In this document: positions 1-10,979 of the stretch, one piece after another
Numbering within the stretch: position 1 is the first letter of the stretch
Layout of the letters: every line of letters begins with the position of its first letter
NCBI RefSeq assembly: GCF_024139115.2
Contig: NC_085140.1
Location: 428,109,240-428,173,239, forward strand
Direction: 5' to 3'
Length of the DNA stretch: 64,000 nucleotides
From: Armigeres subalbatus
Lineage: Eukaryota > Arthropoda > Insecta > Diptera > Culicidae
Program-made: the position numbers and the translations under genes
The notes under the pieces: model-generated
Told to the model about the DNA's origin: nothing
What the model saw: the letters and a program-made list of their open reading frames with translations, nothing else
The model's database searches: none

Positions 1-920
1 CATAAACGCTGCCCGGACCGGAGCTCTGAATGTAACAAAATGCCTTAAACTGCTCATTCGCCTGGACTCATTGTTGAACCAGCGAAGTACATCATACTCT
101 AGAACAGGTATTCTTGGAAGAAAGTAAACATCGTCAAAACCGATCGGAATGTCTGGAGCCCATAGCACTGTTGATGAGCAGTCATTTCGGTAAGATCCAA
201 CCATTTTACTTAGATGCTTTGTCGAACCGTGGCTCAAAGGTGCGTGCCTACATAGTGGTTGGGTTTCTAACCCGGTCCGGTCCCAGGTGGAAGATTTCCT
301 CCACTTACCAGGGGCATGCAGAGATTGGACAAAGAGCTTAAAAGCTTCGGAGTTAAATATTGTGGAACTGTTTAATCTGAGCTGCAATGTCCAAGTTGTG
401 AGATGCAGAGTTCGACAAACGTTCGGGAAAATCTAAATTATATGGTTACAAAATCCAGGCAGACATGAACTGGTTTATTTTATATTATTTCTTTCCATAA
501 TTTATTTTTTGATGGCATAGACATTTTACCATTTTACCGAAGCCAAAAACCACATCATCTTTGGAAAAATCTATAATTACACACATTTATACTACAGATT
601 TTATGAGCTCCCAATTCATGCCAAATTAATTTCGTTTTCAAATGAGTGATTGAGTTATTGGCGTAATATTTTAATTTTTAACGCGTCGAATATTTTTATC
701 TGGATATTTCAGGACATGTTGGGATTTTCCCTACAACCAAATAAAACACAAATGAAATATTGTATCCTTTCTTTTTAGTCATGAAATGCGCTGCTCAGAT
801 AGGTATACGAAAAACACTCTGACGAAATCACTCTGATAGAGACTTCCTGATTCATATCGGAGAAATTTTTTAAAGGCATCAATGTCTATTCACTCCAAAA
901 TCGAATATTTAATGAAAAAA
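1..920. other. Unassigned AT-rich sequence
   Basis: No coding region, transposon terminus or RNA gene that I can support. Short open frames here have no recognisable domain. Confidence 0.4.
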
Positions 921-923
921 AAA

Positions 924-1060
924 GTCGAGTCAAGTACGAGACACTGAAGACGACCACACAGTTGTGGTCGAAATACTTATCTGCAAAGATATTGAAAATT
1001 AATTGGTGGAATGGAATGGAGAGTACTTAATTCGTCTTAGACGGTTGAATATTTAATATT
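924..1060 (+). mobile_element. Penelope-like terminal repeat copy (short, degenerate)
   Basis: This copy starts at GTCGAGTCAAGTAC, exactly as the copies at 17182, 43583 and 62823 do. A CTGAAGA core, an 8-bp GACCACA-type hairpin and CGAAA follow, then it ends near the shared GTCTTAGACGG tail. The family is called Penelope-like because the copy at 17182 follows an open frame resembling a Penelope endonuclease C-terminus. That assignment is inference. No coding capacity. Confidence 0.45.
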
Positions 1061-1069
1061 CTTCCAGAA

Positions 1070-1660
1070 CATAGGTATTTGTCTGAGAATTCTAAAGTAA
1101 AGATAATTTAATATCTTACCTTCTCATAAACCTACTTTTTATTTCATAATATTTTTTTAAATGGCGACTCACTAAATTGATAATTTTACTATAAAAATTG
1201 TATCATTTCGACTAGTTATATGGTGGTACAAATCAGTGTCATTGCTAAAAATATGTGAGCAAGGTTTGTAAATTTTGTAATCTAATTTTATTTCATTCTA
1301 TTTTATTTTATTTTATTTCATCTCGTTTCAGAGAGCGAGTAATGGCGCTTTAGCCTTCGTCTATGAGAGAAACACCTGTGTCAGCCTGATATCCATGTCG
1401 ATTTCTAAACGGTTTGATAGATGTCCGGATCAACTTGACAAATATTTGTCATTATGACAAACAGTGTAGCTTTAGCAATGTCACTCCCAACATCATCTTT
1501 GCATATACCCCCTGATTGTGGAACGGTTGGTACGGTTGCCCCCGTTTCTTCCTTTTGTAAATTCAAATTCTTCGTTCATCATGTTATTCATTACTGAATA
1601 ATGTGATTCTCGATGAATTATTTCCCAATTCAAGCCTGCATGGTTTTAATATTTGTGTCG
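1070..1660. other. Unassigned AT-rich sequence
   Basis: Contains a short TTTTA/TTTCA-rich low-complexity run at about 1288-1325. Nothing else recognised. Confidence 0.35.
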
Positions 1661-1682
1661 TATTCGTCTCTCTTTTCACGAA

Positions 1683-1770
1683 GACGTCTCTCTTCTCACT
1701 CCTCATTTCTCACTTCTCGCTGTAAAAAGTGAGAAGTGCGAAGTGAGTAGTGAGACGTCTTTCTTCTAAT
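1683..1770. repeat. Imperfect hairpin, GAGAAGTGAG type
   Basis: AGACGTCTC at the left and GAGACGTCT at the right close an imperfect inverted repeat built of TCTCAC and GTGAGAA words around a TGTAAAAAGT loop. It looks like a small fold-back repeat. No function is implied. Confidence 0.5.
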
Positions 1771-1789
1771 TCCTAATTTCTCACATTCC

Positions 1790-2112
1790 AAATGACCTAT
1801 TCGGTCAAATGTCCTGTTCGGCAAGATAACCCTTTCGGTCTAATGACCCTTTAGGTCAAATAACCCTTTCGGACTAATATCTTTTTCTGTCCAATGACGT
1901 TGTCGGCCTAATGACCCTTTCGGTCAAACGACCCTTTTGGTCTAATGACCCTTTCGGCCAAATGACCCTTTTCGGCCAAAAGACACTTTCTGCCAAATGA
2001 CCCGTTCGGCCAAATGATCCGTTCGGCCAAATGACCCGTTCGGCTAAATGACCCTTTCGACCAAATGACTTTCGGCCAGATGGGTTTCGGCCTAGTGGCA
2101 TCCGGCCAAATT
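1790..2112 (+). repeat. Degenerate minisatellite, GGCCAAATGACCC unit
   Basis: About seventeen irregular copies of a 16-19 bp unit of the form TCGGCCAAATGACCCTT. The open frame on the minus strand is a by-product of the periodicity and should not be annotated as protein. The array continues in reverse orientation from about 2330. Confidence 0.75.
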
Positions 2113-2329
2113 TTTTTTTTAAATTTCTATGGGAAATTCTAAGGAATTTCCACGAATTATACGAAATTGTAACCTAAATTGTTCAGAACTTCTACGCAAT
2201 AAAAAAAAATACGCCAGACTGTACGAAGAAAAAATCGGAATTTTGAAGAAATTTCTTTGGATTTCTTTCTTTGGTTGTCCGTAACGAATTCTTCGGAAAT
2301 TCAATGGAAATTATAAAAAAGAGAAAGGG

Positions 2330-3010
2330 TCATTTGGGTGAAAATAATTTAGCAGGAAAGCCATTTGGCCGCATATGAGTTAAGTGAAAAATCATCAATG
2401 CATTGCATTTGGCCGAAATAAACGTTGGGTGAAACGGTAAACAGTTTGGCCAAAAATTTCCTTTGACCAAAGCGACGATCGAGTTGGTAATTTGGCCGAA
2501 AAAGTACTCTTCCCTAACACGTCGTTAGGCTGAAATGGTCATTTGGCCGAATAGGTTATAAGGCCGAAAATGTCGTTTGACCGAAATGGTTGTTTGGCCA
2601 CCTGTTTGGCCATTCAACATTTTTGGCCAAATGACCTTTCTGCCCAATGGAATATTCGGCCAAACAGCTCTCGCCCAAATGACCCTACTTGTCGTCTGGC
2701 CGAAAGTCATTCGACGAAAAGCCATTTATTCGAATGCCACGTTAGGACGAAAGTCATCTAGCCAAATTCCGTTAGGCGGAATTAAACGTTTGTCCGAAGC
2801 GGTATTAGGTCGAAAATGGCTTGACCGAAAATAACATTTAGCCGGAAGCTACAAGCAGCCGAAAGGCACATTCGGCCAAACTGGTAATTTGACCTAGAAA
2901 TTATTTGTCCTCACAGTTTATTTGGCGGAAAATGTCATTTGGCCGAAAAAGTCATTTGACCGAATAGATAATTTGGCTGAAAATGCAAAACAACCATTTC
3001 AGCGAAATGG
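2330..3010 (-). repeat. Degenerate minisatellite, opposite orientation (GTCATTTGGCCGA)
   Basis: The same unit as at 1790-2112 but reverse-complemented and more diverged. About 220 bp of AT-rich sequence separates the two blocks, so the pair could fold into a long imperfect hairpin. A few more forward units lie at 3385-3510. Confidence 0.7.
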
Positions 3011-3380
3011 CATTTTTTGCCAGATGCAGACTTGACAAAACTCCTCACACTCGCTAGAGTCGAAGAAAATCATCATCAGCGAAATGCTGCCTTCGCGTCC
3101 TCACAATTGAGTGGCAGCGTAAAAAATCAGAGGTACAAAAAAACAGAGTGAGGAAAAGCAAAATAAAAACACATGTGAGTGAGGCGTCGGGCGAAAGAGC
3201 ACTCATTGAGCCTCCGGAGCGACGCTTTGTATGTGTGACGTACCAAGAGAAAAAGATGAACAGATAAACTCGCTCTTGTTTTGCGACGCACAAGCTCGGG
3301 TTTAATGATGCACAATGTCGTGAGTTTTGATGCTAATTTCTGCTCTTACTCATTTTCTACTCGGCTAGGAGTTTTTGGCA
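3010..3380. other. Unassigned segment between minisatellite blocks
   Basis: Overlapping open frames occur on the minus strand, but none has a domain I recognise. Base composition is more balanced than the flanks. I see no splice or promoter pattern worth calling. Confidence 0.3.
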
Positions 3381-3384
3381 AGCC

Positions 3385-3510
3385 TGCAAATGACCTATTC
3401 GGCTAAACGGATTTTTTGGCAAAATGTTCAATTGAGCAGAAGGACACTTTCGGCCGAATGCCCATCTTGTTCAAATGACTTTTTCTGCCACATGACCTTT
3501 TCAGCCAATT
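3385..3510 (+). repeat. Residual GGCCAAATG-type minisatellite units
   Basis: Several degenerate forward units, such as AATGACCTATTCGGC and AATGACTTTTTCTGCC, resume after the inverted block. Confidence 0.55.
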
Positions 3511-3526
3511 CACAGTGTTTTATTAA

Positions 3527-3788
3527 TCTATCTTCTTCTTCTAAATACATAAAAATAAATTTCTGTCTGTCTGAACCTCATAGACTACGAAACTACTGAA
3601 CCAATCGGCGTAAAAATTTGTATGCAGAGGTTTTTGGGGCCGGGGAAGGTTCTTAAGATGGTTTGAAACCCGTCCCCTCTTTGGAAAGGGGGCTCCCATA
3701 CAAATAAAATAGAAATATCTGCATAACTTGAGAACTAATCAGAAAATAAATCAATTTTAGGCGAAACGAAGTTCGTCGGGTTTGCTAG
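3527..3788 (+). mobile_element. Non-autonomous Helitron, 262 bp
   Basis: The left end is TCTATCTTC and the right end is a CTAG tetranucleotide, preceded by ACGAAGTTCGT, which can form the usual subterminal hairpin. The flanking bases are A at 3526 and T at 3789, the canonical Helitron A|T target with no duplication. A related tail lies near 58650-58675 inside an intron. No coding capacity. Confidence 0.65.
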
Positions 3789-4800
3789 TGACGAAATAAA
3801 ACGATCGAAATACAAAAAACCAAAAAGAGTTGATTTAGGATATAAGGTTTGTTCAAAGAAATTTCAAGATATTTAGGAGCACCTCTTTTGATAAAAACAG
3901 TTTGATGATTAATCCCCCTAAAAAGGTTTTTGAGAAAATTATGTTTCCACCAGAATGAGATGGACACGTGGTGCCTTCCGCAAAGTTGTTGCAAATGTTA
4001 TTACGAGCAACTTTGCTGAATATGCCGATTCTCTATCTCTTATATATAACAAACTTAAGACGTTTTATGTAAAAACCCCTTTGAAATCTTAATTTTCATT
4101 CTAACTCTTTCCAACGATTTTTCTCATTTTCCGTTTCTTTCACAAAGTTGTTAAACAAGCAAAATTACATGTTTTTGCTGAACATTGTAACATTCCATCT
4201 CACACACAACAAAAGTTGCCTTTAAATTAAACATATTTTTAGAGATATTTCCACTTGTAATTACTTCCTTAGTTGCAAAAAGTCGCAAATTTCTTCAATC
4301 GTTAGATGGATTAATTAGAGTTTTATGTGGGAAGAAACGCCATAGGAATATTGCAATCAGCTTCGCTGCCAGCACTGCTGCTTGGTTAATTCGCAACCAA
4401 ATGCATTTCCATTGCGGCAAGACATTCACCACTCTTCGTGCATAGAAATCATAACCAAGTTTCACTGCTACGGGGATCCACTACCAAAAAAATCCTCGAA
4501 TTGCCATGGACTTAGCCAAGTGTCTAATCTCACTCCCCAACTTTTAGAGCATCACACAAGTGGAGCGGAAAAATACGAAAAACAAATAAACTCTATTCTT
4601 ATATAGCTTGTTTCTTTTTGGAAGGGAGGGTACACTCCATAGAGGAAGACAGTCCAAAATACAACACCCAACCAATGGATAGCAGTTTTCAGTACAGTTC
4701 TGCCTAAAAACCTTAAAGAAACTGTGTAAAATTTTGGCATATACGATTTCTGAAGATGTTATCACAACCATTGTATTAAAATCTCACAATTTTGCATTAT
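3789..4800. other. Unassigned AT-rich sequence
   Basis: Nothing recognised on either strand; the open frames here look like chance. Confidence 0.3.
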
Positions 4801-4807
4801 TTGGGTA

Positions 4808-4900
4808 TACCCCGTTAGGCATATATACGTTAGGCATAAAGACGTTAGGCATAATGGACGTTAGGCATAACGGACGATAGACATAAAGTACGGCAGGCAT
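4808..4900 (+). repeat. Short minisatellite, CGTTAGGCATAAAG unit
   Basis: Five to six copies of a roughly 17-bp unit (ACGTTAGGCATAA with variants). It resembles in style the GGCCAAATG arrays at 1.8-3.5 kb and the ATGCCAAATGG arrays at 47.1 and 60.2 kb. Confidence 0.65.
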
Positions 4901-4979
4901 AAAATGACCCAAAGAACAGTCTATGACATAAAGAAGGCAGAATTATTCCAAACGTCTATTATGCCTACCGTCGCGGCCC

Positions 4980-6100
4980 CTTTTTTATACAGTATTTTTA
5001 TAAAAAGCTTTCATTTCTTTTATTAAAACCTTGCAGAACTGTGTATGGTATGCCAAGGATTTGTACAATAAATGTAGGATTTGTTTTCTGGGTGTATGAA
5101 AGTATACTTGTAACTTTGTCGTGAAACAAAAAAGATGTTTTCTACAATTTATTTGGATCTCAACTGATTTATGTACTGTTGAATAAAAAATGAATTTAAA
5201 AAAATCCAATAAATTGTTTTATTAGTTTAAAACAGATATTTGGAACTTGATAAACAGTGCATGGTGCACTATCCTCTCTTACAAGAAAGACTGTCATCAT
5301 GATGCACACGTACGTGAAGAAGCGTTGCAAATGGGAAACGGGAACCAAACTATGCATGCGGCATGAGCTTGGTAGAATTTTCACACTCAATTACCGGAAA
5401 CTTAACCCATTTCCGAGAGTTGCAGTGCGAGACACCAGCAAATGTGAAACTGAGAGCGCATCATCCCAGATGTATGAACATTTTGCGTGCCGGAATTCGA
5501 GGTGGCTGTGGACCAATTATGCAGCTTTGTGCTCTGGAACAACATTGGCTCCTACAAGGAAGCTTTCGTACGCTTCGTTGCATGGCAATGCAGTCGTTTT
5601 CTGATCACATAATGCTAAAGTTCAATTGTGGGTAATTTCCTTGATATTATTTGAGCACGAGAGAAGAATTTGCAAGTGATTGCTCCAAATTTAATTGCTT
5701 TCTGAAATTGAGCGAATAAATAAATTTGAATATCCTTCTCGTGGAAATATGTGCGCAAATTGCCTGGAAATCATCGTCTATCTTCGAAGGAGCATAATTC
5801 CACCCTCGAAGAAAAGTTTATAAACGATGTTGGAACATTAAGCACAGTGGCACAACATATGCAATCCGACAAATTCCCAAACTTCTTTCCCATAACAGCG
5901 CACTTTTGGTCACGACTCGGTGGAAATCGTTGTCTACAATCTCGATTTTTCCATCTGCATCCTCCGCAGCCAATGTTAAATGCGCCACAAGACCGTCTCG
6001 AAGGAAACCATTGAGAGTGATAAGGAAGCACCCCGATCTCCCGAGCACCCACCCACACAAAACCAAACATAAGCACCAATTTTATAAGTAATTCAATTTA
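4980..6100. other. Unassigned region with moderately GC-balanced stretches
   Basis: Open frames of about 115 and 102 codons occur on both strands (5257-5604 plus, 5771-6079 minus), but neither has a domain, signal peptide or motif I recognise. The stretch could be single-copy host DNA, since I see no repeat family here. Confidence 0.3.
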
Positions 6101-6117
6101 AACTTTGCCCGTGCACC

Positions 6118-6318
6118 CTTAAAAATGGTTTCTGTCTGAGCGGGCGACGGGAGGAAAACTCATCACCGCCATCCAGAGGAAACCGAGTGCAGAGTGCATC
6201 CGTGACTGAAGGCGTTGAGCTGCAACACTTGGGAGATGGGTACCCACCACCGCCAGCAAGCGTCCTGTTCGTTCGGGAAGCCGATGAGAAGGTATTTGGG
6301 GGCGGCAAGATGGTGAGT
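6118..6318 (+). promoter_or_regulatory. Possible first exon with start codon and 5' splice site
   Basis: A GC-rich stretch ends in GGCAAGATG followed directly by GTGAGTAT, a near-consensus insect splice donor at 6313. An ATG at 6310-6312 abutting a donor is the arrangement of a non-coding leader plus a single-codon first coding exon. I cannot find the downstream exon, and the call rests only on donor quality and local composition. It could be chance. Confidence 0.2.
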
Positions 6319-6671
6319 ATAGGAATAGGACTTCTTCGATCTGGAAGAAAGCGAGCAACTTGAAACTTATTGCCTGTTGTTTTCGGGTGTGGGGAACGGT
6401 TTTTGGGGAATGTGGCGACCGTAAGATGTCTGACGGCTCACACTTGATGCTTTTTCGTGCAGGGAAGGAATCGCAGAAAAGGTATCTCGAAGTATGGGCT
6501 CCTTAAGTAATGCTCCACGTACAAAAGAAGGCGGCGTTACAGATACAGTTGAATAAGAGATCTGCCTAATTGCTTTTATTATATCGAATGAACTGGCAAA
6601 AGTAAAATAAATCTGTACAAAGGGAACAAATCAGTCTGTGCGATAGTTGAATGCTTACATTAACTATTCTA

Positions 6672-6724
6672 TGAGGTGAACCGGCCCAGGGCCGAAAACC
6701 TCTTTAATAAAGATAATAATAATA
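6672..6724 (+). mobile_element. Very short retroposon 3' end with ATA-rich tail
   Basis: A 53-bp insert with GGCCCAGGGCC near its start ends in (AATAAT)n and is flanked by perfect 10-bp direct repeats AACTATTCTA (6662-6671 and 6725-6734). That is the signature of a severely 5'-truncated LINE or SINE copy. The source family is not identified with confidence. Confidence 0.6.
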
Positions 6725-7019
6725 AACTATTCTACAGTACGCTGATCTTTCATTTCAGTGTTGCTATAGGAGGTGTTGGTTAGAATGAAATTTGATTGCA
6801 AGAAAGCAGCATGCAGAAAAGTTTCCCAAGGGCGTGTGAAATGCACACTTAATTATTCACATGCAGACACTGTTTTGAAGACACTTTTGAAGTAAGTTTG
6901 GTATTATTATTTCTAATAGATTTCTATAATACCTATATTATAAGAACAAATTTCATAGTATAGGACCAAAATAAGGCTCAAATGTATCTGATCACGAATA
7001 AAATAATAATCAAAGCATT

Positions 7020-7310
7020 AAATATAAGAAAGCGTAAAAAAGCTACGCCGGTAGAGGTTATAGACGACCCATGGCTTGTGAGGACGATGAACCGCAAACG
7101 CGATGGGCTTTCGGCCTTCGAGGTGGCGACGGAACAGCTGGACGCCATCATCGAAGCATAATATCAGTAAGGACCTCAAGGGGAGCTTGCTGAAACTTCG
7201 AAAGTCGATGTTGGACGCCAAGCTGGAGAGGGCGGTCGGGACGGCCAAGTGCAAATCCGTGAAATCCGTGGAGTCGAGGTCTACCCAGACTGAGGCCACA
7301 TAACATATGT
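7020..7310 (+). pseudogene. R1-like LINE ORF1 (gag) fragment
   Basis: Read in two frames, this encodes an alpha-helical gag N-terminal segment with the motifs FEVATEQLDAIIEA and KDLKGSLLKLRKSM, ending in a STQTEA stretch. The last motif recurs at about 25400 in the second R1-like fragment. A frameshift near 7160 separates the two halves. Related ORF1 proteins carry CCHC knuckles further downstream; none remain here. Assignment rests on my memory of R1-clade gag motifs and the internal match. Confidence 0.5.
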
Positions 7311-7487
7311 GTAACTCGGGTAGCAAAAGTTGTACCCTTATAACAGATTGAATGTGTTATACGGAACATCGAAACGTCAAAAGATATAGTATAACAGTAT
7401 TGAATTAGCGAGGGGTCGCATGATTTTTACTGTTTATCTGATTATTATTCACACCAAAATTAGCTAAATATTTTTTTAGATTACAAC

Positions 7488-7546
7488 GTGGTGGAATAAA
7501 ATTGAATAGTACTAAACTCGTCTTATGACAGGTAAAGACATTCCAC
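7488..7546 (+). mobile_element. Penelope-like terminal repeat, tail fragment
   Basis: Matches only the 3' part of the family: GTGGTGGAAT, then ACTCGTCTTATGACAGGT and ACATTCCAC. The same terminal word appears inverted at 43529 as GTGGAATGT. Confidence 0.5.
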
Positions 7547-7840
7547 AAAGAAGGCTTAATAATTTTCTTATTGTTTTACAGTTTTGTAATCCAATTCTTC
7601 CATATTGATGGTTTAAGGTAGCAACCCTATAACCAGAGACCGGCGGAGTGAAAAACCGTTGGAATGGCAACGTATGAAAATGCATGAAATCGCGAAAATG
7701 ATAATGGCAGCACTTGAACTTTTTGCTTGCTTCTTATGGGTGCAAAAAGTAAACAAGTCGAAATGGAACCGCTTTTGACGGTTCGATTGGAAACAAGATG
7801 GCGTCTTTGCCGATCTCTTATTCTAGTATTTCTAGTTTAA

Positions 7841-8061
7841 GGTCACTGCTGACGGAATCCAAGTTTCAAAGTGCTCGCGTTTTCAGGGGCGCACCACTCG
7901 ATACGGAAGCAACGCACAGCTGTCATTTTTGTTGATATAGTTTTGCTGCGTCGCAGCATGCGTGAAAAAATAAAAATGACAGTTGTGCGTTGCTTCCGAA
8001 TCGAGTGGTGTGCCCCCGAAAACGCGAGCACTTTGAAACTTGGATTCCGTCAGGAGTGACC
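7841..8061. mobile_element. Palindromic MITE with TTAA flanks, 221 bp
   Basis: GGTCACTGCTGACGGAATCC opens the element and its near-perfect reverse complement closes it. The arms are about 95 bp each around a short TTGATATAG-containing loop. TTAA lies immediately outside each end (7837-7840 and 8062-8065). TTAA targeting is typical of piggyBac-type elements, but the ends do not start with the usual CCC, so the superfamily is open. Confidence 0.75.
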
Positions 8062-8065
8062 TTAA

Positions 8066-8493
8066 AGTGCTTATGTTGATGTAAATAATATCTCTGAATA
8101 ATAAAAATTAAATCGTATCCGCATAACTCAAAAACGGCTGGATGGATTTTCTTCATTCCTTCATTCCTTCAGCAGATTCGTTGTCGTTTCCGACTGGCTT
8201 ATATGATATATCCTCACGCGAAAATAATGAGATTCGTAGGGAAATTTCACATGGGCAGTTCACAACGCTCACTTTCGCCTGCTATGGAGTAGAAAAGTAA
8301 GCCGCAATGCAACTCTAAATAGTCAACCATTGCAAGCCGAATATACATTGCACATTGCAGGAGAAAGCAATTGATGGAATTTTATTTTGATGTAGGAAAC
8401 TATCTTTTCGTTTATTTATAGTTCTAGCAATTACTGCTAGAATATCAAGATGGAGATATAGGATATAAATGGAAACGACATGGCGTATGAGGC
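8066..8493. other. Unassigned sequence
   Basis: No gene or repeat terminus recognised. It includes a short duplicated TTCATTCC word near 8152. Confidence 0.3.
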
Positions 8494-8501
8494 AGAAGCG
8501 G

Positions 8502-10313
8502 TAGGCTGACCATACGTACCGTATTTAACGGGACAGTCCCGTTTTTAAGACCTTATTGGGCTGTCCCGTCGTAATCTAAAAAATCCTCAATTTGTCCCGT
8601 TTTTTCATTGGTTTTTCCAAAGAGCTTCAAAATATTATTCAAACAAATACAATATTTAAGGCAGAAATCTAAAACCAAACACATTATTAGTATTTTCCAC
8701 GGATCGGCTTTTCATAAGGTTTTTATCAGTTAATGACAACAGATGTTTCTCTGTGTGATTTTTTCATACAATTTTATTTTAATAACTTTTTTCTGCATAT
8801 TCCGAAGGCATTAAAATCTGGCCAATTTAATCAGTGGATTGAACGGGACCGATAATTTGGCGATCCCTTTATCTAACGTTTATCTTACTTCACGATTCGC
8901 AGGTTGAAATTAAAACCAAGTTACATTTGGTGGGTGGCGATTTGTATTAACGTTGTTTTATTTTCAAAGCGTACTGTTCATCTCATTGACTTAAGAGCTT
9001 ACTGTCAAGTATATGCACAGGATTAGATAAATTATTCATATTTTAATTATTTCTAAACCCTTGATTAATAACTCATGAAGTGGACGACTTCGGTGCTGTA
9101 CGGATTTCGGTCCCTCACGGTAATTTTTTTTACAAATCTGCTTTACCAAGAGATATTTTAGTTACCAGATAAAGATTGTCGCTGTCGTCGCTGCCCGGAA
9201 CATCTTTTGCTGGCGAGGATAGGGGATCTAAATGTCAATGAAGGAAAAATACATACGATTTGACAGTTAGGTACCACACATGTTTCGGACAGCAGAACAA
9301 AGGGAACCGAAGCGACAATATTTATCTGGTTACTAAAATATTTTCCAATCCTTTCATTCATAATCTTTCTGAATAATTCGGAATTGGGAACAGAATCAAT
9401 GGACTACATTCCTGAGGTGTTAGGCTACTTTTAGATGAAATTCGATAAAACAGGACTGTGAACTGATTAGATTTGACATTTATTCACATGCCCCAAACAT
9501 GGGAATAATTAAAATTACATTTTCTTAATGTTCTTTCCTTGTTGAGATTCTAGATATTCTTATCCGCAGGTTGTCCCTCACTTATATTCATGGAAATGGT
9601 TTTGGCACGGGAAATCAATAACCCCACCCTATTTCTCTTTTCGCATCTGTCTTTTGACATTTTTTTCTTAAAAATATTTTCTCTTATCTCTCTAATGCCC
9701 AGACCAGCTTTAGGCAGGGTACTTTGACTATTTTTGTGTTATTTTCAATTGTTTAGAATTGGAAAAGTTTTAGATATGGGTCGGTAATAAAATCCATAAT
9801 GCATGTTTAAAAATGAAAGAAATCTCAAAAGCCTTAAGGTAGTTATACAACAAAGCCACAAATCGGCCATCTTGGAAACCACGTGCTTTTTCTAGTGATT
9901 TTTCAAGATCACGAATTGAGAGAACAACAACGCCCATGGGGATCGCAACATCTGTAGATCGTTTGATTACTCATGCTAAGCAATCGACTTTAATTTCAGC
10001 ATTGTACAAAACATATTACGCTGGTTTTGGACTTTTGATAATAGGAGTAGAAAACCGTGTGGTGAATTTGAAATTCACCACATGGTTTGATTGTATAATC
10101 ACCTTAATACTTAATACAATTGAAGAACTAAGTTATGGTAGTGAATGACTCACTCTAAAACTTTTCTCTAACTTCTTACACGAAAAATGAAAATTAGGCC
10201 CATAAATTTTGAAATTTTCACAACTCTTGATTTTTGTCACAAGGTTTTTTGATATGTCCCGTTTTGCAAGTGCATTTGTCCCGTTTTTTCACCGAAATGA
10301 TCTGGTCAGCCTA
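8502..10313. mobile_element. Non-autonomous hAT element, 1.8 kb
   Basis: The terminal inverted repeats are TAGGCTGACCA and TGGTCAGCCTA, flanked by a perfect 8-bp duplication AGAAGCGG (8494-8501 and 10314-10321). Eight-bp duplications are characteristic of hAT transposition. Subterminal AACGGGACAGTCCCGTTTTT-type words occur at the left and TTTGTCCCGTTTT near the right. No open frame inside has transposase motifs, so it would depend on a hAT transposase supplied elsewhere. Confidence 0.8.
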
Positions 10314-10321
10314 AGAAGCGG

Positions 10322-10790
10322 TAACAATATGACTACCAAGCCCACTAGATACAGAAGAAGAAGATGCACATAGTAAAAAACTATCTGTTATAAAAATATA
10401 AAATCTTTCTTTCTGCATAACTATGCGAAAAATGTCAAATAAAAGAATCGAATTTCTGGGTTACTGTGATGATCCCTTCAAAGAGCTTTCTAAGGATTTT
10501 CTATTCCACATCTCGATATTTCCATGAATCAACTATTCCTTTCAATATCGACTCATGAAGGTCAGTCACAATCATTATAAAATTATATGATTATAATAAA
10601 ATTGTTAAAAACATAATTATAAGATTAATCTTTTGAAACTCTGTAATTAACTATGAAATATTTTGAACATGAAACTTCGATTTATCATACTACAATAACA
10701 CCAAACTTTTGTTAAATATCTTGGCTGTGCATATGCACAGCATATGTTTCGAAATGGACAAATTGATATGAAATTTGCGAAAAAGAATCC
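10322..10790. other. Unassigned AT-rich sequence
   Basis: A short AGAAGAAGAAG run lies at about 10342; otherwise nothing is recognised. Confidence 0.3.
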
Positions 10791-10793
10791 ACG

Positions 10794-10865
10794 TGTCTTG
10801 GAGGGACTCGAACCCTCAACCTCCTACTCTCTAGATAGGCGTGATAACCCCTACACAACAAGACC
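10794..10865 (-). ncRNA. tRNA-like sequence (SINE head or tRNA pseudogene)
   Basis: On the minus strand this folds as a cloverleaf. The acceptor is GGTCTTG against CAAGACA with the first pair mismatched, and the D-arm has AGGGGTTAT in its loop. The anticodon stem is CCTAT/GTAGG with loop CTAGAGA, and the T-arm is GAGGG-TTCGAGT-CCCTC. The anticodon would be AGA (serine), yet the variable loop has only five bases, whereas serine tRNAs have a long variable arm. This mismatch, plus the repeat-rich setting, argues for a tRNA-derived SINE promoter or pseudogene. Confidence 0.55.
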
Positions 10866-10979
10866 ACTTAAAGGTCACGTTTGCGGAAAAGCCATCAGAA
10901 TCCGAGTACCAACCTCCACCGCGGTTAGCTCTCTTTTTTGCAAATTGAATATCTTTCGGATCCGAAAGTAGACGTGACG

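Noticed and set aside
1790..2112. CRISPR-like regular repeats
   Set aside because: Units are degenerate and contiguous without unique spacers, in a eukaryotic context.
1874..2834. Open frames rich in WPK/FGR-like repeats on both strands
   Set aside because: Created by the 16-19 bp minisatellite; frames exist on both strands and have no start context.
5257..5604. 115-codon plus-strand open frame
   Set aside because: Overlapped by another frame and without recognisable features.
10794..10865. Functional tRNA-Ser(AGA) gene
   Set aside because: Lacks the long variable arm required of serine tRNAs and has a mismatch at the first acceptor pair.
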